Of a stretch of DNA of 32,532 nt, positions 9,784 to 17,246 are shown piece after piece. The notes under the pieces were generated by a model that did not search any database, was not told where the DNA came from, and worked only from the letters and a program-made list of their open reading frames with translations. Within the stretch, counting starts at the first letter, position 1; each line of letters opens with the position of its first letter. This DNA comes from Chloroflexota bacterium (GTDB lineage Bacteria; Chloroflexota; Limnocylindria; Limnocylindrales; CSP1-4): assembly GCA_005889475.1 (NCBI GenBank), contig VBGT01000009.1, positions 11,286-43,817 of the forward strand. Direction: 5' to 3'. The translations under genes were made by a program, and so were the position numbers.

Positions 9784-11277
9784 ATGACCACCGCGGGTGC
9801 CGCTCGACCGGCCGGCGCGGCCCTCGAGCGCTACGAGGCCGTGATCGGCATCGAAGTGCACTGCCAGCTCCGGACCGAGTCGAAGATGTTCTGCAGCTGC
9901 TCGACGGCCTACGACGGCGCCCGGCCCAACAGCCACGTCTGCCCGGTCTGCCTCGGGCTGCCGGGCGCCCTCCCGGTGATGAATCGGCGGGCGGTCGAGC
10001 TGGTGCTCGCGACGGGCGCCGCGATCGGGGCTTCGACGCCGGACGCGACGCGCTGGGATCGCAAGAACTACTTCTACCCCGACCTGCCGAAGGGCTACCA
10101 GATCAGCCAGTACGACCTGCCGCTGGCGGCCGCCGGGACGCTGACGTTCGACACGTCCGAGGGACCCTTCACCGTGCGGATCACGCGGGCCCATCTCGAG
10201 GAGGACACGGCCAAGCTCGTCCACGCGGAGGGCCCGGCGGGCGAGCGGATCAGCCTGGTCGACTTCAACCGCTCCGGGGTGCCGCTCATGGAGGTCGTGA
10301 GCGAGCCCGACGTTCGAACTGCCGAGCAGGCACGGCGCTACGCCGAGGAGCTCCAGCTCCTGCTCCGCACCATCGGCGCATCCGACGCGGACATGGAGCA
10401 CGGCCAGCTCCGCGTCGAGGCGAACGTCTCCCTCCGGCGGCGCGGAACCGAGGCGTTTGGAACGCGGGTCGAGGTCAAGAACATGAACTCGTTCCGCTCA
10501 GTGGAACATGCGGTCGCGTTCGAGATCGAGCGCCAAGCGGCGATCCTCGACGGCGGTGAATCGCTGCGCATGGAGACCCGCGGCTGGTCGGACGAGCGGG
10601 GCGAGACGTACCACATGCGCAGCAAGGAAACCTCGGACGACTACCGCTACTTCCCCGAACCGGACCTGCCGCCATTGCGGGTTGACGCCGCGTGGCTGGC
10701 GTCGATCCGGGGCGAGCTGCCGGAGCTCCCGGCGGCCCACCGGACCCGCTACCGCGACGCCCTCGGCCTGTCCGCCTACGACGCGGCGGTCCTCGTCGCC
10801 GATGCCGACGCGGGGCGCCTGTTCGAGGCGACGCTCGCAGCGGCGCCCGGGCTCGAGGCGAAGCCCGTCGCCAACTGGGTGACCGGCGATTACCTCCGGA
10901 TCCGCAACGCCGCGGCCGGGCCCGTCCGCGTCGATCCTGCCGAGCTGGCCGCGCTCGTGCGACTCGTTGCCGATGGCTCGCTCAACCGGACGTCGGCGCG
11001 CCAGGTCCTCGAGGCGCACGCCCAGAGCGGCGAGGGCGTCGAGGCCATCGTCGGTCGCCTCGGCCTGCGACAGATCTCGGACACCGCAGCGCTCGGGGCG
11101 ATCGTCGAGGACGTGCTCGCGGCAAACCCCGCGGCCGTCGCGGACGTGCGCGCGGGCAAGGCACAGGCCATCGGCTTCCTCGTTGGCCAGGTGATGAAGG
11201 CGACGCGCGGCCAGGCGAACGCGACGGTGGCGCAGGCCGCCATCCGCGAACGGCTGGACGCCGGCGAGAGGGCCTGA
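9784..11277 (+). CDS. gatB: Asp-tRNA(Asn)/Glu-tRNA(Gln) amidotransferase subunit B
   Basis: This 497-aa subunit is the kinase-like part of GatCAB. It phosphorylates the misacylated aminoacyl-tRNA side chain and amidates it with ammonia from GatA. The family signature is clear: YEAVIGIEVHCQL, zinc-site cysteines in MFCSCSTAY and HVCPVCLGLPG, then NYFYPDLPKGYQISQYD, HLEEDTAKLVH, DFNRSGVPLMEVVSEPD, ANVSLRRRG, RVEVKNMNSFRSVEHAVAFEIERQ and SKETSDDYRYFPEPDLPP. The helical and C-terminal YqeY-like domains follow (NWVTGDYLR, GQVMKATRGQANA). ATG 9784 has no Shine-Dalgarno; a GACACT hexamer lies 7 nt upstream. Its TGA overlaps the next ATG (TGATG). Confidence 0.98.
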   Translation: MTTAGAARPAGAALERYEAVIGIEVHCQLRTESKMFCSCSTAYDGARPNSHVCPVCLGLPGALPVMNRRAVELVLATGAAIGASTPDATRWDRKNYFYPDLPKGYQISQYDLPLAAAGTLTFDTSEGPFTVRITRAHLEEDTAKLVHAEGPAGERISLVDFNRSGVPLMEVVSEPDVRTAEQARRYAEELQLLLRTIGASDADMEHGQLRVEANVSLRRRGTEAFGTRVEVKNMNSFRSVEHAVAFEIERQAAILDGGESLRMETRGWSDERGETYHMRSKETSDDYRYFPEPDLPPLRVDAAWLASIRGELPELPAAHRTRYRDALGLSAYDAAVLVADADAGRLFEATLAAAPGLEAKPVANWVTGDYLRIRNAAAGPVRVDPAELAALVRLVADGSLNRTSARQVLEAHAQSGEGVEAIVGRLGLRQISDTAALGAIVEDVLAANPAAVADVRAGKAQAIGFLVGQVMKATRGQANATVAQAAIRERLDAGERA

Positions 11278-11549
11278 TGGGCATCCTCAACTTCGCGCTG
11301 ATCGCGCTCGGCGTCGCGTCGATGGCGTTCGGCTATTCGCGAGCACGTGGGCCGTGGGCGCGCTACCAGGCGCTCAAGGCCCAGGACGCGAACATCGCTC
11401 GATACGAGTCGTGGCGCGGCGGCATCCGCGATTCCGGCACGACCGGCGCGTCGATCGCGATGGAGCTGCTCCGGAAACAGGCCCGCGACGGCGCCCTGAT
11501 CATGGCCGCGGGCTTCGCATTCGTCATCCTCGGCTTCCTCATTCACTGA
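11277..11549 (+). CDS. small membrane protein coupled to gatB
   Basis: This 90-aa protein of unknown function starts at the ATG overlapping the gatB stop (TGATG). It has a hydrophobic segment near each end (FALIALGVASMAFGYS and ALIMAAGFAFVILGFLI) joined by a roughly 45-residue polar, helical loop (RYQALKAQDANIARYESWRGG), suggesting a hairpin with both ends on the same side of the membrane. The overlap implies translation with gatB; a functional link is not established. Confidence 0.75.
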   Translation: MGILNFALIALGVASMAFGYSRARGPWARYQALKAQDANIARYESWRGGIRDSGTTGASIAMELLRKQARDGALIMAAGFAFVILGFLIH

Positions 11550-11915
11550 GCCGGACGCCGGCGGGTCGCGGCGGGCGCGCACGCATGGTTCCGGGTTCGC
11601 GACGCGCACGATCCACGGGGGCGTGGACGGGATGGCCGCGCAGCAATTCCGGGTCAAGCACCGCCCGATGAGATGGCTCCCGCTGATCGCCTCGAATAAT
11701 GAGTGAGCGACGATTCCAGCCAAATTGCCTGATTTGATTACTCCTGGTAATGAGAAGGGCGAATCGATTAGGAGTGGAAACCAAACTGCGTTCCCAGTGC
11801 CAAATCGGCGCCTACTCATTACTGCGGCTAATCACGCCCGCGGTTTCACACGTCGTGCCGGGATGGACCCCACCTTGGTGGTGACGCGACCGGTGTTCGG
11901 TCCAGGGCCGGGCCG
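11550..11915. other. 366-bp gene-free stretch containing an AT-rich repeat island
   Basis: No convincing gene is seen here. From 11691 to 11830, 68 of 140 bases are G or C by hand count, against about 70% around it. The island holds TAATGAGT (11697-11704) facing its complement ACTCATTA (11814-11821), a third TAATGAG (11748-11754), a small palindrome ATTAC-TCCTG-GTAAT (11737-11751) and an inverted pair ACTCCT/AGGAGT (11740-11745, 11770-11775). Near the right end CCACC-TT-GGTGG and a GGCCGT/ACGGCC hairpin (11911-11927) overlap the end of the phosphorylase gene. Open frames through the island give protein-like text on neither strand. A regulatory RNA, binding-site cluster or decayed mobile element are possible. 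Confidence 0.6.
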
Positions 11916-12686
11916 TCAGGCACGGCCGAGCGCGGCGGCTGCGGCGAGGGCTGCGCCGATCGTCAGGTCGACGCGGCGGGTGACCTCGTCCTCGGGCGGT
12001 CGAAACCAGGCCTCGTGCCCGACCGCTGCCTCTGCCGCCTCGTCGCGGATCACGTCGGAGACGGTCAGGATGCAGCCGGCGCGGACCGGCCTGCCCTTCG
12101 CGCGCTCGCGCATGCAGATCAGGAACAGGGCCGCCGCCTCCATCTCGGCCGAGAGGTAGCCGCGACGAGCCCAGCGCCCGGAGCCGCCGGGTGTCGGGTC
12201 GTAGAAGTAGTCGCCGGTCACGATCGGGCCGACGTGGAACGCGAGCCCGTTCGCCTTGGCGGCGTCAACGAGGGCGAGCACGACGTCGAAGTCGGCGGTC
12301 GGGGCCGTGGCCTCGCCCCCGCCGAGGACGCGCCCGACACCGGTGTTCGCCGCGGCCGCGAGCGCGATCACCGCGTCGCCGATCGCCGTGCCCGGGTAGC
12401 CGCCGGTCGTACCGACGCGGATGAACGTCGTCGCGCCGAGCATGAGCAGCTCCTCGACCACGATCGACGTCGTCGGCGCGCCCATCATCGTTGTCTGCAC
12501 CGACACCGGAACCCCGTCGACCTCGCCCGTGTAGCCGAGCAGGCCGCGATGCTGGTTGACCAGCCGGCTCGCCTCGAGGCCGCCGTCGAAGCGCGCGGCG
12601 ATCCGCGTCGCCCGGTTCGGGTCGCCGGGAAGGAGCACCACCGGTGCGTAGTCGCCGGGCTCGGCATGAAGGTGGATCTGCGGCAT
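11916..12686 (-). CDS. nucleoside phosphorylase, PNP/uridine phosphorylase family
   Basis: This 256-aa enzyme splits nucleosides with phosphate into free base and (deoxy)ribose 1-phosphate. Alignment by eye to hexameric PNP and uridine phosphorylase gives GDPNRA (21-26, phosphate), Arg90 and GTTGG (92-96, phosphate loop), Glu181-Met-Glu183 (ribose) and VSD with Asp211. GTTG is uridine-phosphorylase-like, while the VSD aspartate is the purine-base acid of DeoD-type PNPs, so the base specificity is open. It is the last gene of the minus-strand salvage operon. AGGAGA precedes ATG 12686, which is 11 nt after the kinase stop. Confidence 0.92.
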   Translation of the reverse strand: MPQIHLHAEPGDYAPVVLLPGDPNRATRIAARFDGGLEASRLVNQHRGLLGYTGEVDGVPVSVQTTMMGAPTTSIVVEELLMLGATTFIRVGTTGGYPGTAIGDAVIALAAAANTGVGRVLGGGEATAPTADFDVVLALVDAAKANGLAFHVGPIVTGDYFYDPTPGGSGRWARRGYLSAEMEAAALFLICMRERAKGRPVRAGCILTVSDVIRDEAAEAAVGHEAWFRPPEDEVTRRVDLTIGAALAAAAALGRA

Positions 12687-12697
12687 CGGGGGTCTCC

Positions 12698-13627
12698 TCA
12701 GGCGGGTCGGGCGGGGGAGGGGCCGTAGGCGTCATCGGGCAGCGGTCGAGGCCAGGCCGTCGCGGCCGCGCCACCCATCATGCCGCGTGCGACGGCCACC
12801 GCGTGGTCGCCGCTGCGCCAGAGCTCGTCGAGGTACCAGGCGATGAACGCGTCGCCGCAGCCGAGGGTCGTGCCCGCGACCTCGAGGGCCCGGACCGGGA
12901 AGCGCCGATCGCTCGTCCCCGCCCGCCCGTCGAAGACGCGTACCGCTCGGGCGCCCATGGTCACGACGAGCACGCGCCCCAGGTCGTGGGCGACGGCACG
13001 CATGCCAATGACCACGGCGTCGTCCTCGTCGCCCGGCCAGCCGACGAACCCGAGGTCGACGTGGCGCATGGTCGCTGCCAATCGGTCGACCGTGTAGTGG
13101 CGGAAGCCGAGGAAGTCGGCCGAGACCTCGATCCCGTGCAGGGCATCTTCGGCAGCGAGCCGGTCGAGCTCGGCGATCGCGCCCTCGACGAGCACGACGT
13201 GCAGGCGCGCTGCGTTCGCGAGCGCCGCTCGCTCCAGTGCCGTGAGCCGGTAGTCTGCCCACACGCCCGGTACGAAGTTGTCCATCCATGGCTGGCGATC
13301 GGGCAGGATCTCGATGTCGATCGTCGAGGAGCGGCCGCGGCTCGCCAGCTCGTCGCGAGCGACGGTCGGGATGGCGTGGCGGTCGAGGAACCGCGCGATT
13401 GGAACGCCATCCTCCGCGCCGACACGGGTCAGGACGGCGAACGGGCGCCCGAGCTGGCGCCACTGCCAGGCCATGTTCAGCACGCCGCCGCCCGGGAGCA
13501 CCTCGCCCGTCGCGAGGTAGTGGTCGAGGCTGATCGTGCCCATCAGGAGGGTGCCGGCGCCGGGCGCGTCCCGAGACGGCCCGTCTGCCGCGTCAGCCGC
13601 GCCCGCCGCGGGACGAACGCTGGTCAA
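12698..13627 (-). CDS. PfkB/ribokinase-family sugar or nucleoside kinase
   Basis: The product is 309 aa from the proposed TTG start. PfkB features are TLLMGTISLDHYL as strand 1, PGGGVLNMAWQWRQLG for the GG substrate motif, RVGAEDGVPIARFL, VVTMGARAVRVFDG, and TTLGCGDAFIAWYL, in which the catalytic base is the Asp of GCGD. The family phosphorylates ribose, fructose-type sugars or nucleosides with ATP. In this operon ribose or a nucleoside is a sensible substrate (inference). ATG 13543 would begin inside strand 1. TTG 13627 overlaps the upstream stop (TTGA) and keeps the full fold, so it is preferred. Confidence 0.85.
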   Translation of the reverse strand: MTSVRPAAGAADAADGPSRDAPGAGTLLMGTISLDHYLATGEVLPGGGVLNMAWQWRQLGRPFAVLTRVGAEDGVPIARFLDRHAIPTVARDELASRGRSSTIDIEILPDRQPWMDNFVPGVWADYRLTALERAALANAARLHVVLVEGAIAELDRLAAEDALHGIEVSADFLGFRHYTVDRLAATMRHVDLGFVGWPGDEDDAVVIGMRAVAHDLGRVLVVTMGARAVRVFDGRAGTSDRRFPVRALEVAGTTLGCGDAFIAWYLDELWRSGDHAVAVARGMMGGAAATAWPRPLPDDAYGPSPARPA

Positions 13628-14382
13628 GCGCCGCCGCTGCCGAGCGGGTCGGCGCGCGCCGCGCCGGCGGCCAGGAACCGGTCGTAGCGGACCTCGACGA
13701 CCTTGCTCATCTGCCAGAACGCCTCGACCGAGAGGTGTCCGCAACCCTCGAGGTGGTACCACTCCTGTCGTCCGGGGAGGGTCGAGATCAGCGCCGGATC
13801 GTGCACCGGGACGACCGCGGGACTGAGCACGAAGCCGGGCGAATCGGGCTCGCGGATCTGGAGCAACGCGTCGCCGCGGAAGCCGTAGGCACGCGGCACC
13901 CGGTGCCGCCGACCCGTCCCGAGGTCGAGCAGCTCGACCTCACCGGCCTCCGTCTGCCGCACCTCCGGCCAGGCCGGGTCGTCGGCGAGCTCGGCGATCA
14001 CCCGGCGCACGGCGATGTCCTGATAGTGGTTCGAGGCGGTGTGCGGCTGCTCGTAGGACTCGTCGAAGACGTTCTCGACCGACTCGTCGTAGACGTTGCC
14101 GCAGTGCTCGGCGAGGAACGCCACGAGCGGTCGGCGGGCACGGAGGAAGACGCGGTATGCCTCCTCGTACTCGCGGATCGCCTCGGCCGGCGGAACGACC
14201 CGGCCGCGGACGATGTGGGCGAGGCGCCAGCCATCCGGCCCGTAGCGGTCGTCGAGTCGCGTCTGCCGATCGACCTTCTGGCCGCCGCTGAACCCGGGCA
14301 GGCCGACGGGGATCCAGACCTGGGCGAGATCCGAGGCGGCGCTCGGCGGTAGCGAAGCGAGCCAGTCGGACCGATCGACCAC
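13624..14382 (-). CDS. conserved-looking protein of unknown function in the salvage operon
   Basis: I do not recognise this 252-aa soluble protein. It has no signal peptide or membrane helix. Notable segments are LAQVWIPVGLPGFSGGQ, YEEAYRVFLRARRPLVAFLAEHCGNVYDE, a Tyr/His/Asn-rich stretch DESYEQPHTASNHYQDIAVRRVI, a strand-rich part (VELLDLGTGRRHRVP) and GRQEWYHLEGCGHLSVEAFWQM near the end, with several His and Cys that could bind metal. The start is GTG 14382, 12 nt after the deaminase stop; its own stop overlaps the kinase TTG. Tight packing between cytidine deaminase and kinase suggests a role in nucleoside or pentose metabolism, which is inference only. Confidence 0.8.
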   Translation of the reverse strand: MVDRSDWLASLPPSAASDLAQVWIPVGLPGFSGGQKVDRQTRLDDRYGPDGWRLAHIVRGRVVPPAEAIREYEEAYRVFLRARRPLVAFLAEHCGNVYDESVENVFDESYEQPHTASNHYQDIAVRRVIAELADDPAWPEVRQTEAGEVELLDLGTGRRHRVPRAYGFRGDALLQIREPDSPGFVLSPAVVPVHDPALISTLPGRQEWYHLEGCGHLSVEAFWQMSKVVEVRYDRFLAAGAARADPLGSGGA

Positions 14383-14394
14383 CGGTGTGCTCGG

Positions 14395-15357
14395 CTACGC
14401 GCCGCTTCGCCAGTCGGCGACGCGCGCCTCCGCAGACGGCGCAACCGCGGCGAGCAGCGCGCGGAAGCCCGGAGCGGGGTCGATCGACCCTGCGGCCGTG
14501 CGCGCGAGCCACGCGCGGGCGATGTCCTCGGGGACGGCACGAGCAGCGACGAGCTCGACCAGCGCGGCTTGCAGGGCAGTGATCGAGGGGTTGAACGCGA
14601 CGCTCTCGAACGCCGCGGCGGCGAGGAGCCGCCCATCGCGCAGCTGAAAGGCAACAGCGCTCGGCGCGCCGGAGTAGGGAGCATGCGCCCGCGAACCGAC
14701 CTCCTGCAGGAGATCCGCCACGTCGGCGGGCACGTCGTCAGCCAGGAGGGCGAGGTCAGGCCAGGGCGCTGCGCCGGCGCGGTCGCCCTCGACCCCCAGC
14801 GCGTGCGGCTGGAACGGCCACGGATAGAGCTCGGCGAGCCCGAGCTCGTGGCCGAGCGGGTCGATGATCCCGAGGTCGTCCGATGCCGCCGATTCGGCGA
14901 GCGTCTGCCGGCAGTGGGCGCACGGGTGGGCCTCGTAGACCGCAAGAGTCTCGAGGGTTGCGCTGCGCCGCCGGGCCCGTACCGCCACGAAGCCCTCCGC
15001 GTGGACGGTCGACCCGAGATCCGCCCCGGGAACCTCGAGGTTCGCACCCAGCACGAGGGCGCCGCTCTCGCGTTCGATGCCCACCGCGCCAACCCGGTAG
15101 CCGGAGATCGGCGGACGGGCCATCGCTCGTGCGACGGGGAGCGCCAGGAGCGCCAGCTCGCGCTCCGAGGCCAGGCCGTGCCGCTCGACGAGGTCGGCGA
15201 CAGCGGTTGCGTTCACCGTCGACCCGTCGAGCGGATTCGCGCCTGGAGCCTCGACGAGCGCGTGGACCTCTGCCTCGACCGCCGACCCGACCCTCGTGCT
15301 GAGCTCGGCCATCCTGCGCGCGACCGTCTCGTCCGCGCGGAACGGAGCCTCGATCAC
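14395..15357 (-). CDS. cdd: cytidine deaminase, two-domain E. coli type
   Basis: It hydrolyses cytidine and deoxycytidine to uridine and deoxyuridine plus ammonia. The 320-aa protein follows the layout of dimeric E. coli Cdd (294 aa) rather than the 130-aa tetrameric form. An N-terminal helical part is followed by the catalytic domain with zinc ligands His119 (VHAEG), Cys146 and Cys149 (PCAHC) and catalytic Glu121. A degenerate second deaminase fold follows from about 225 (HAPYSGAPSAVAF, LLAAAAFESVAFNPSITALQAALV), which lacks zinc ligands as in E. coli. The start is GTG 15357, 16 nt after the CoA-binding protein gene. It feeds uridine to the downstream phosphorylase or hydrolase. Confidence 0.93.
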   Translation of the reverse strand: MIEAPFRADETVARRMAELSTRVGSAVEAEVHALVEAPGANPLDGSTVNATAVADLVERHGLASERELALLALPVARAMARPPISGYRVGAVGIERESGALVLGANLEVPGADLGSTVHAEGFVAVRARRRSATLETLAVYEAHPCAHCRQTLAESAASDDLGIIDPLGHELGLAELYPWPFQPHALGVEGDRAGAAPWPDLALLADDVPADVADLLQEVGSRAHAPYSGAPSAVAFQLRDGRLLAAAAFESVAFNPSITALQAALVELVAARAVPEDIARAWLARTAAGSIDPAPGFRALLAAVAPSAEARVADWRSGA

Positions 15358-15373
15358 GCCCTCGCCGCCGGCG

Positions 15374-15898
15374 TCACGGGCGCATCGCCTCGACTGCGAG
15401 GCATCGGTTCATGACCACGGCGAGCCCGGCGTCGTGGGCGATCCGCGCGGCCTCGCGGCTGGCGATGCCGAGCTGCAGCCACAGGCATCCCGCGCCGACC
15501 TCGACGGCTTCGCGGGCGTGGGCCGGGCACGCGGGCGGGAGCCGGAAGACATCCACGATGTCGACCGGCCCCGTCGCCTCGACGGCCTCGCGCAGCGTCG
15601 GGTAGCAAGGCAGCTCGACGACCTCGGCCGCGCTCGGGTTCACCGGGACGACGTCATATCCGAGGCCCACGAGGTCGAGCAGCACGCCGTGCGACGGCCG
15701 GATCGGATTGGGCGACGCGCCGACGATGGCGATCCGGGGGCGGGTGGCCAGGAGGGCCTTGATCCCGGCCCGGTCGAGCACCGGGACACCGATCCGGCCC
15801 TCCTCCAGGTCGAGCAGGTCGACCGTCCACTGCTCACGCTCGCGGCGACGCGCCGCGGAGTCCGATTCGGGGCTGCCAAGACCGTCGACGGGACCCAC
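15374..15898 (-). CDS. CoA-binding domain protein (YccU-like)
   Basis: This 174-aa Rossmann-type CoA_binding protein shows RIAIVGASPNPIRPSHGVLLDLVGLGYDVVPVNP, then CYPTLREAVEATGPVDIVDVFRLP, GCLWLQLGI and VMNRCLAVE near the end. The family binds CoA or an acyl-CoA and has no firmly known reaction as a single domain. GTG 15898 is supported by a TACGCT -10 ending 6 nt upstream, making a leaderless message. It is the first gene of the minus-strand salvage operon, but its own link to nucleosides is unclear. Confidence 0.9.
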   Translation of the reverse strand: MGPVDGLGSPESDSAARRREREQWTVDLLDLEEGRIGVPVLDRAGIKALLATRPRIAIVGASPNPIRPSHGVLLDLVGLGYDVVPVNPSAAEVVELPCYPTLREAVEATGPVDIVDVFRLPPACPAHAREAVEVGAGCLWLQLGIASREAARIAHDAGLAVVMNRCLAVEAMRP

Positions 15899-15904
15899 CG
15901 GCCT

Positions 15905-15914
15905 AGCGTATCCT
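15905..15914. promoter_or_regulatory. overlapping divergent -10 boxes of the nucleoside cluster
   Basis: On the minus strand TACGCT (15910-15905) ends 6 nt before GTG 15898, so that arm would be leaderless. On the plus strand TATCCT (15909-15914) predicts a start near 15921 and a leader of about 47 nt ending in AGGAGGAGG (15953-15961), 6 nt before the TTG start of the binding-protein gene. The two boxes share two base pairs. Confidence 0.45.
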
Positions 15915-15949
15915 GCGCCGGACGACCGGCGTTCCGTGGAGCGCCGGAC
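15915..15949. promoter_or_regulatory. candidate operator: repeated GCGCCGG half-sites
   Basis: GCGCCGGAC occurs twice in direct orientation (15915-15923 and 15941-15949), and CCGGCG lies between them inverted (15926-15931). This makes the palindrome CGCCGG-ACGA-CCGGCG (15916-15931) plus a second inverted pairing with 15942-15947. It lies around the predicted plus-strand transcription start, where a repressor would block the importer arm. Confidence 0.4.
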
Positions 15950-15967
15950 CCTAGGAGGAGGACACCT

Positions 15968-17140
15968 TTGGCGATCTCCAGGCGGCTGCTTGGGCTCGGC
16001 GCCTCAGCGGCCATGATCTTTGCGGCGTGCGGACCCGGAACGACCGCGTCCCAGGCGCCCGCGGGAACCGCGACGGCGGCCCCGACGGTCGCGGCGACCC
16101 AGGTGGCGAAGCCGGTTGCGTGCGTCGCCTTCGACACCGGCGGCCTTGGTGACAAGGGCTTCAACGACCTCGCGAAGAAGGGGCTCGAGGACGCCGGCAC
16201 GGCTGGCTTCACGACGCACTTCAGCGAGGCGCAGGGCGCGACCGACTACGCCAACAACATCCAGACCCTGATCGACCAGGGCTGCGAGGCGATCGTCACG
16301 GTCGGCTTCCTGCAGTCCAAGGCGACGGCCGACGCGGCCGCGGCGAACCCGACTATCGCGTTCGCGCAGGTCGACACCGCATGGAACAAGTGCGGCCCGA
16401 ACTTCACCTGCGGCGACGCCGATGACACCCCCCAGCCGGCGAACTTCACCGGCCTCGACTACCAGGTCGACCAGGCCGCGATGCTCGCGGGCTACCTCGG
16501 TGCGGGCTGGAGCAAGACCCATAAGATCGGCACCTACGGCGGCCTCGCCTTCCCGGGCGTCACGCGCTTCATGGACGGCCTGTACGCCGGCATCCAGTAC
16601 TACAACCAGCAGAAGACCGCCACGGTCAAGCTGCTCGGTTGGGACGGCGCCCTCAAGGATCCGAGCACAACCGGCACCTTCGTCGGCGGCTCCGGCGGCA
16701 ACGACACGTGGGGCGATCCGGCCAAGGGCGAGCAGCTCGCGGCGACCTTCTCCGACCAGGGCGTGGACGTCGTGCACCCGGTCGCCGGCGCCACGGGCAA
16801 CGGCTCGATCAAGTACATGTACGAGCACCAGAAGTTTGCGATCGGCGTCGACACCGACCAGTACATCAGCATCGGCCCGCCGACCAACGGGGCGCTGCTT
16901 ACCTCGGCCCAGAAGGCCATCGACGTCTCGGTGCTCGACTTCTTCAACCAGGTCGCCACGGGGTACCTTGGCGGCACGGACTACTCCGGCACGATCAAGA
17001 ACAACGGCGTGCTGCTGGCTCCGTACCACGACTACGACAGCAAGTTCTCGACAGATCTCAAGGCCGAGGTCGACGCGCTGAAGGCGAAGCTCGCCGACGG
17101 CAGCATCACGGTCTGCAGCTTCCTCGGGCGCGGCTGCTAG
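15968..17140 (+). CDS. BMP-family nucleoside-binding lipoprotein of an ABC importer
   Basis: This 390-aa substrate-binding lipoprotein (Bmp/PnrA/BmpA family) captures nucleosides outside the membrane. The signal peptide has twin arginine-like basic residues and a lipobox FAAC with Cys21 as the lipidated residue. A Thr/Ala-rich tether follows, then the fold: VAFDTGGLGDKGFNDLAKKGLEDA, FSEAQGATDYANNIQTLIDQGCEAIVTVGF, FTGLDYQVDQAAMLAGYLGAG, VTRFMDGLYAGIQYYNQ, VVHPVAGATGNGSIKYM and IGVDTDQY. The aspartates and GDKGFND pattern are typical of nucleoside-binding members. TTG 15968 is the start because AGGAGGAGG, the strongest ribosome-binding site in the window, lies 6 nt upstream and the signal peptide begins there. 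A stable hairpin separates it from the ATPase gene. Confidence 0.93.
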   Translation: MAISRRLLGLGASAAMIFAACGPGTTASQAPAGTATAAPTVAATQVAKPVACVAFDTGGLGDKGFNDLAKKGLEDAGTAGFTTHFSEAQGATDYANNIQTLIDQGCEAIVTVGFLQSKATADAAAANPTIAFAQVDTAWNKCGPNFTCGDADDTPQPANFTGLDYQVDQAAMLAGYLGAGWSKTHKIGTYGGLAFPGVTRFMDGLYAGIQYYNQQKTATVKLLGWDGALKDPSTTGTFVGGSGGNDTWGDPAKGEQLAATFSDQGVDVVHPVAGATGNGSIKYMYEHQKFAIGVDTDQYISIGPPTNGALLTSAQKAIDVSVLDFFNQVATGYLGGTDYSGTIKNNGVLLAPYHDYDSKFSTDLKAEVDALKAKLADGSITVCSFLGRGC

Positions 17141-17170
17141 CCAGCCCGAGACCACCCAACCGACACTACC

Positions 17171-17207
17171 GACCGCCCCCGGCCCGCACCGCGGACCGGG
17201 GGCGGTC
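17171..17207 (+). terminator. 12-bp perfect hairpin after the binding-protein gene
   Basis: GACCGCCCCCGG (17171-17182) and CCGGGGGCGGTC (17196-17207) pair perfectly around a 13-nt loop. There is no T-tract, so it is more likely a partial terminator or a 3'-end stabiliser that keeps the binding-protein message more abundant than the transporter message. Confidence 0.6.
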
Positions 17208-17246
17208 TGCATCCCCCAGACCGGACATCTTCTCGAGGCTCACCCG

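Noticed and set aside
11539-12159. Short ORFs on both strands across the AT-rich island.
   Set aside because: They run into antisense of neighbouring genes and show no recognisable protein features.
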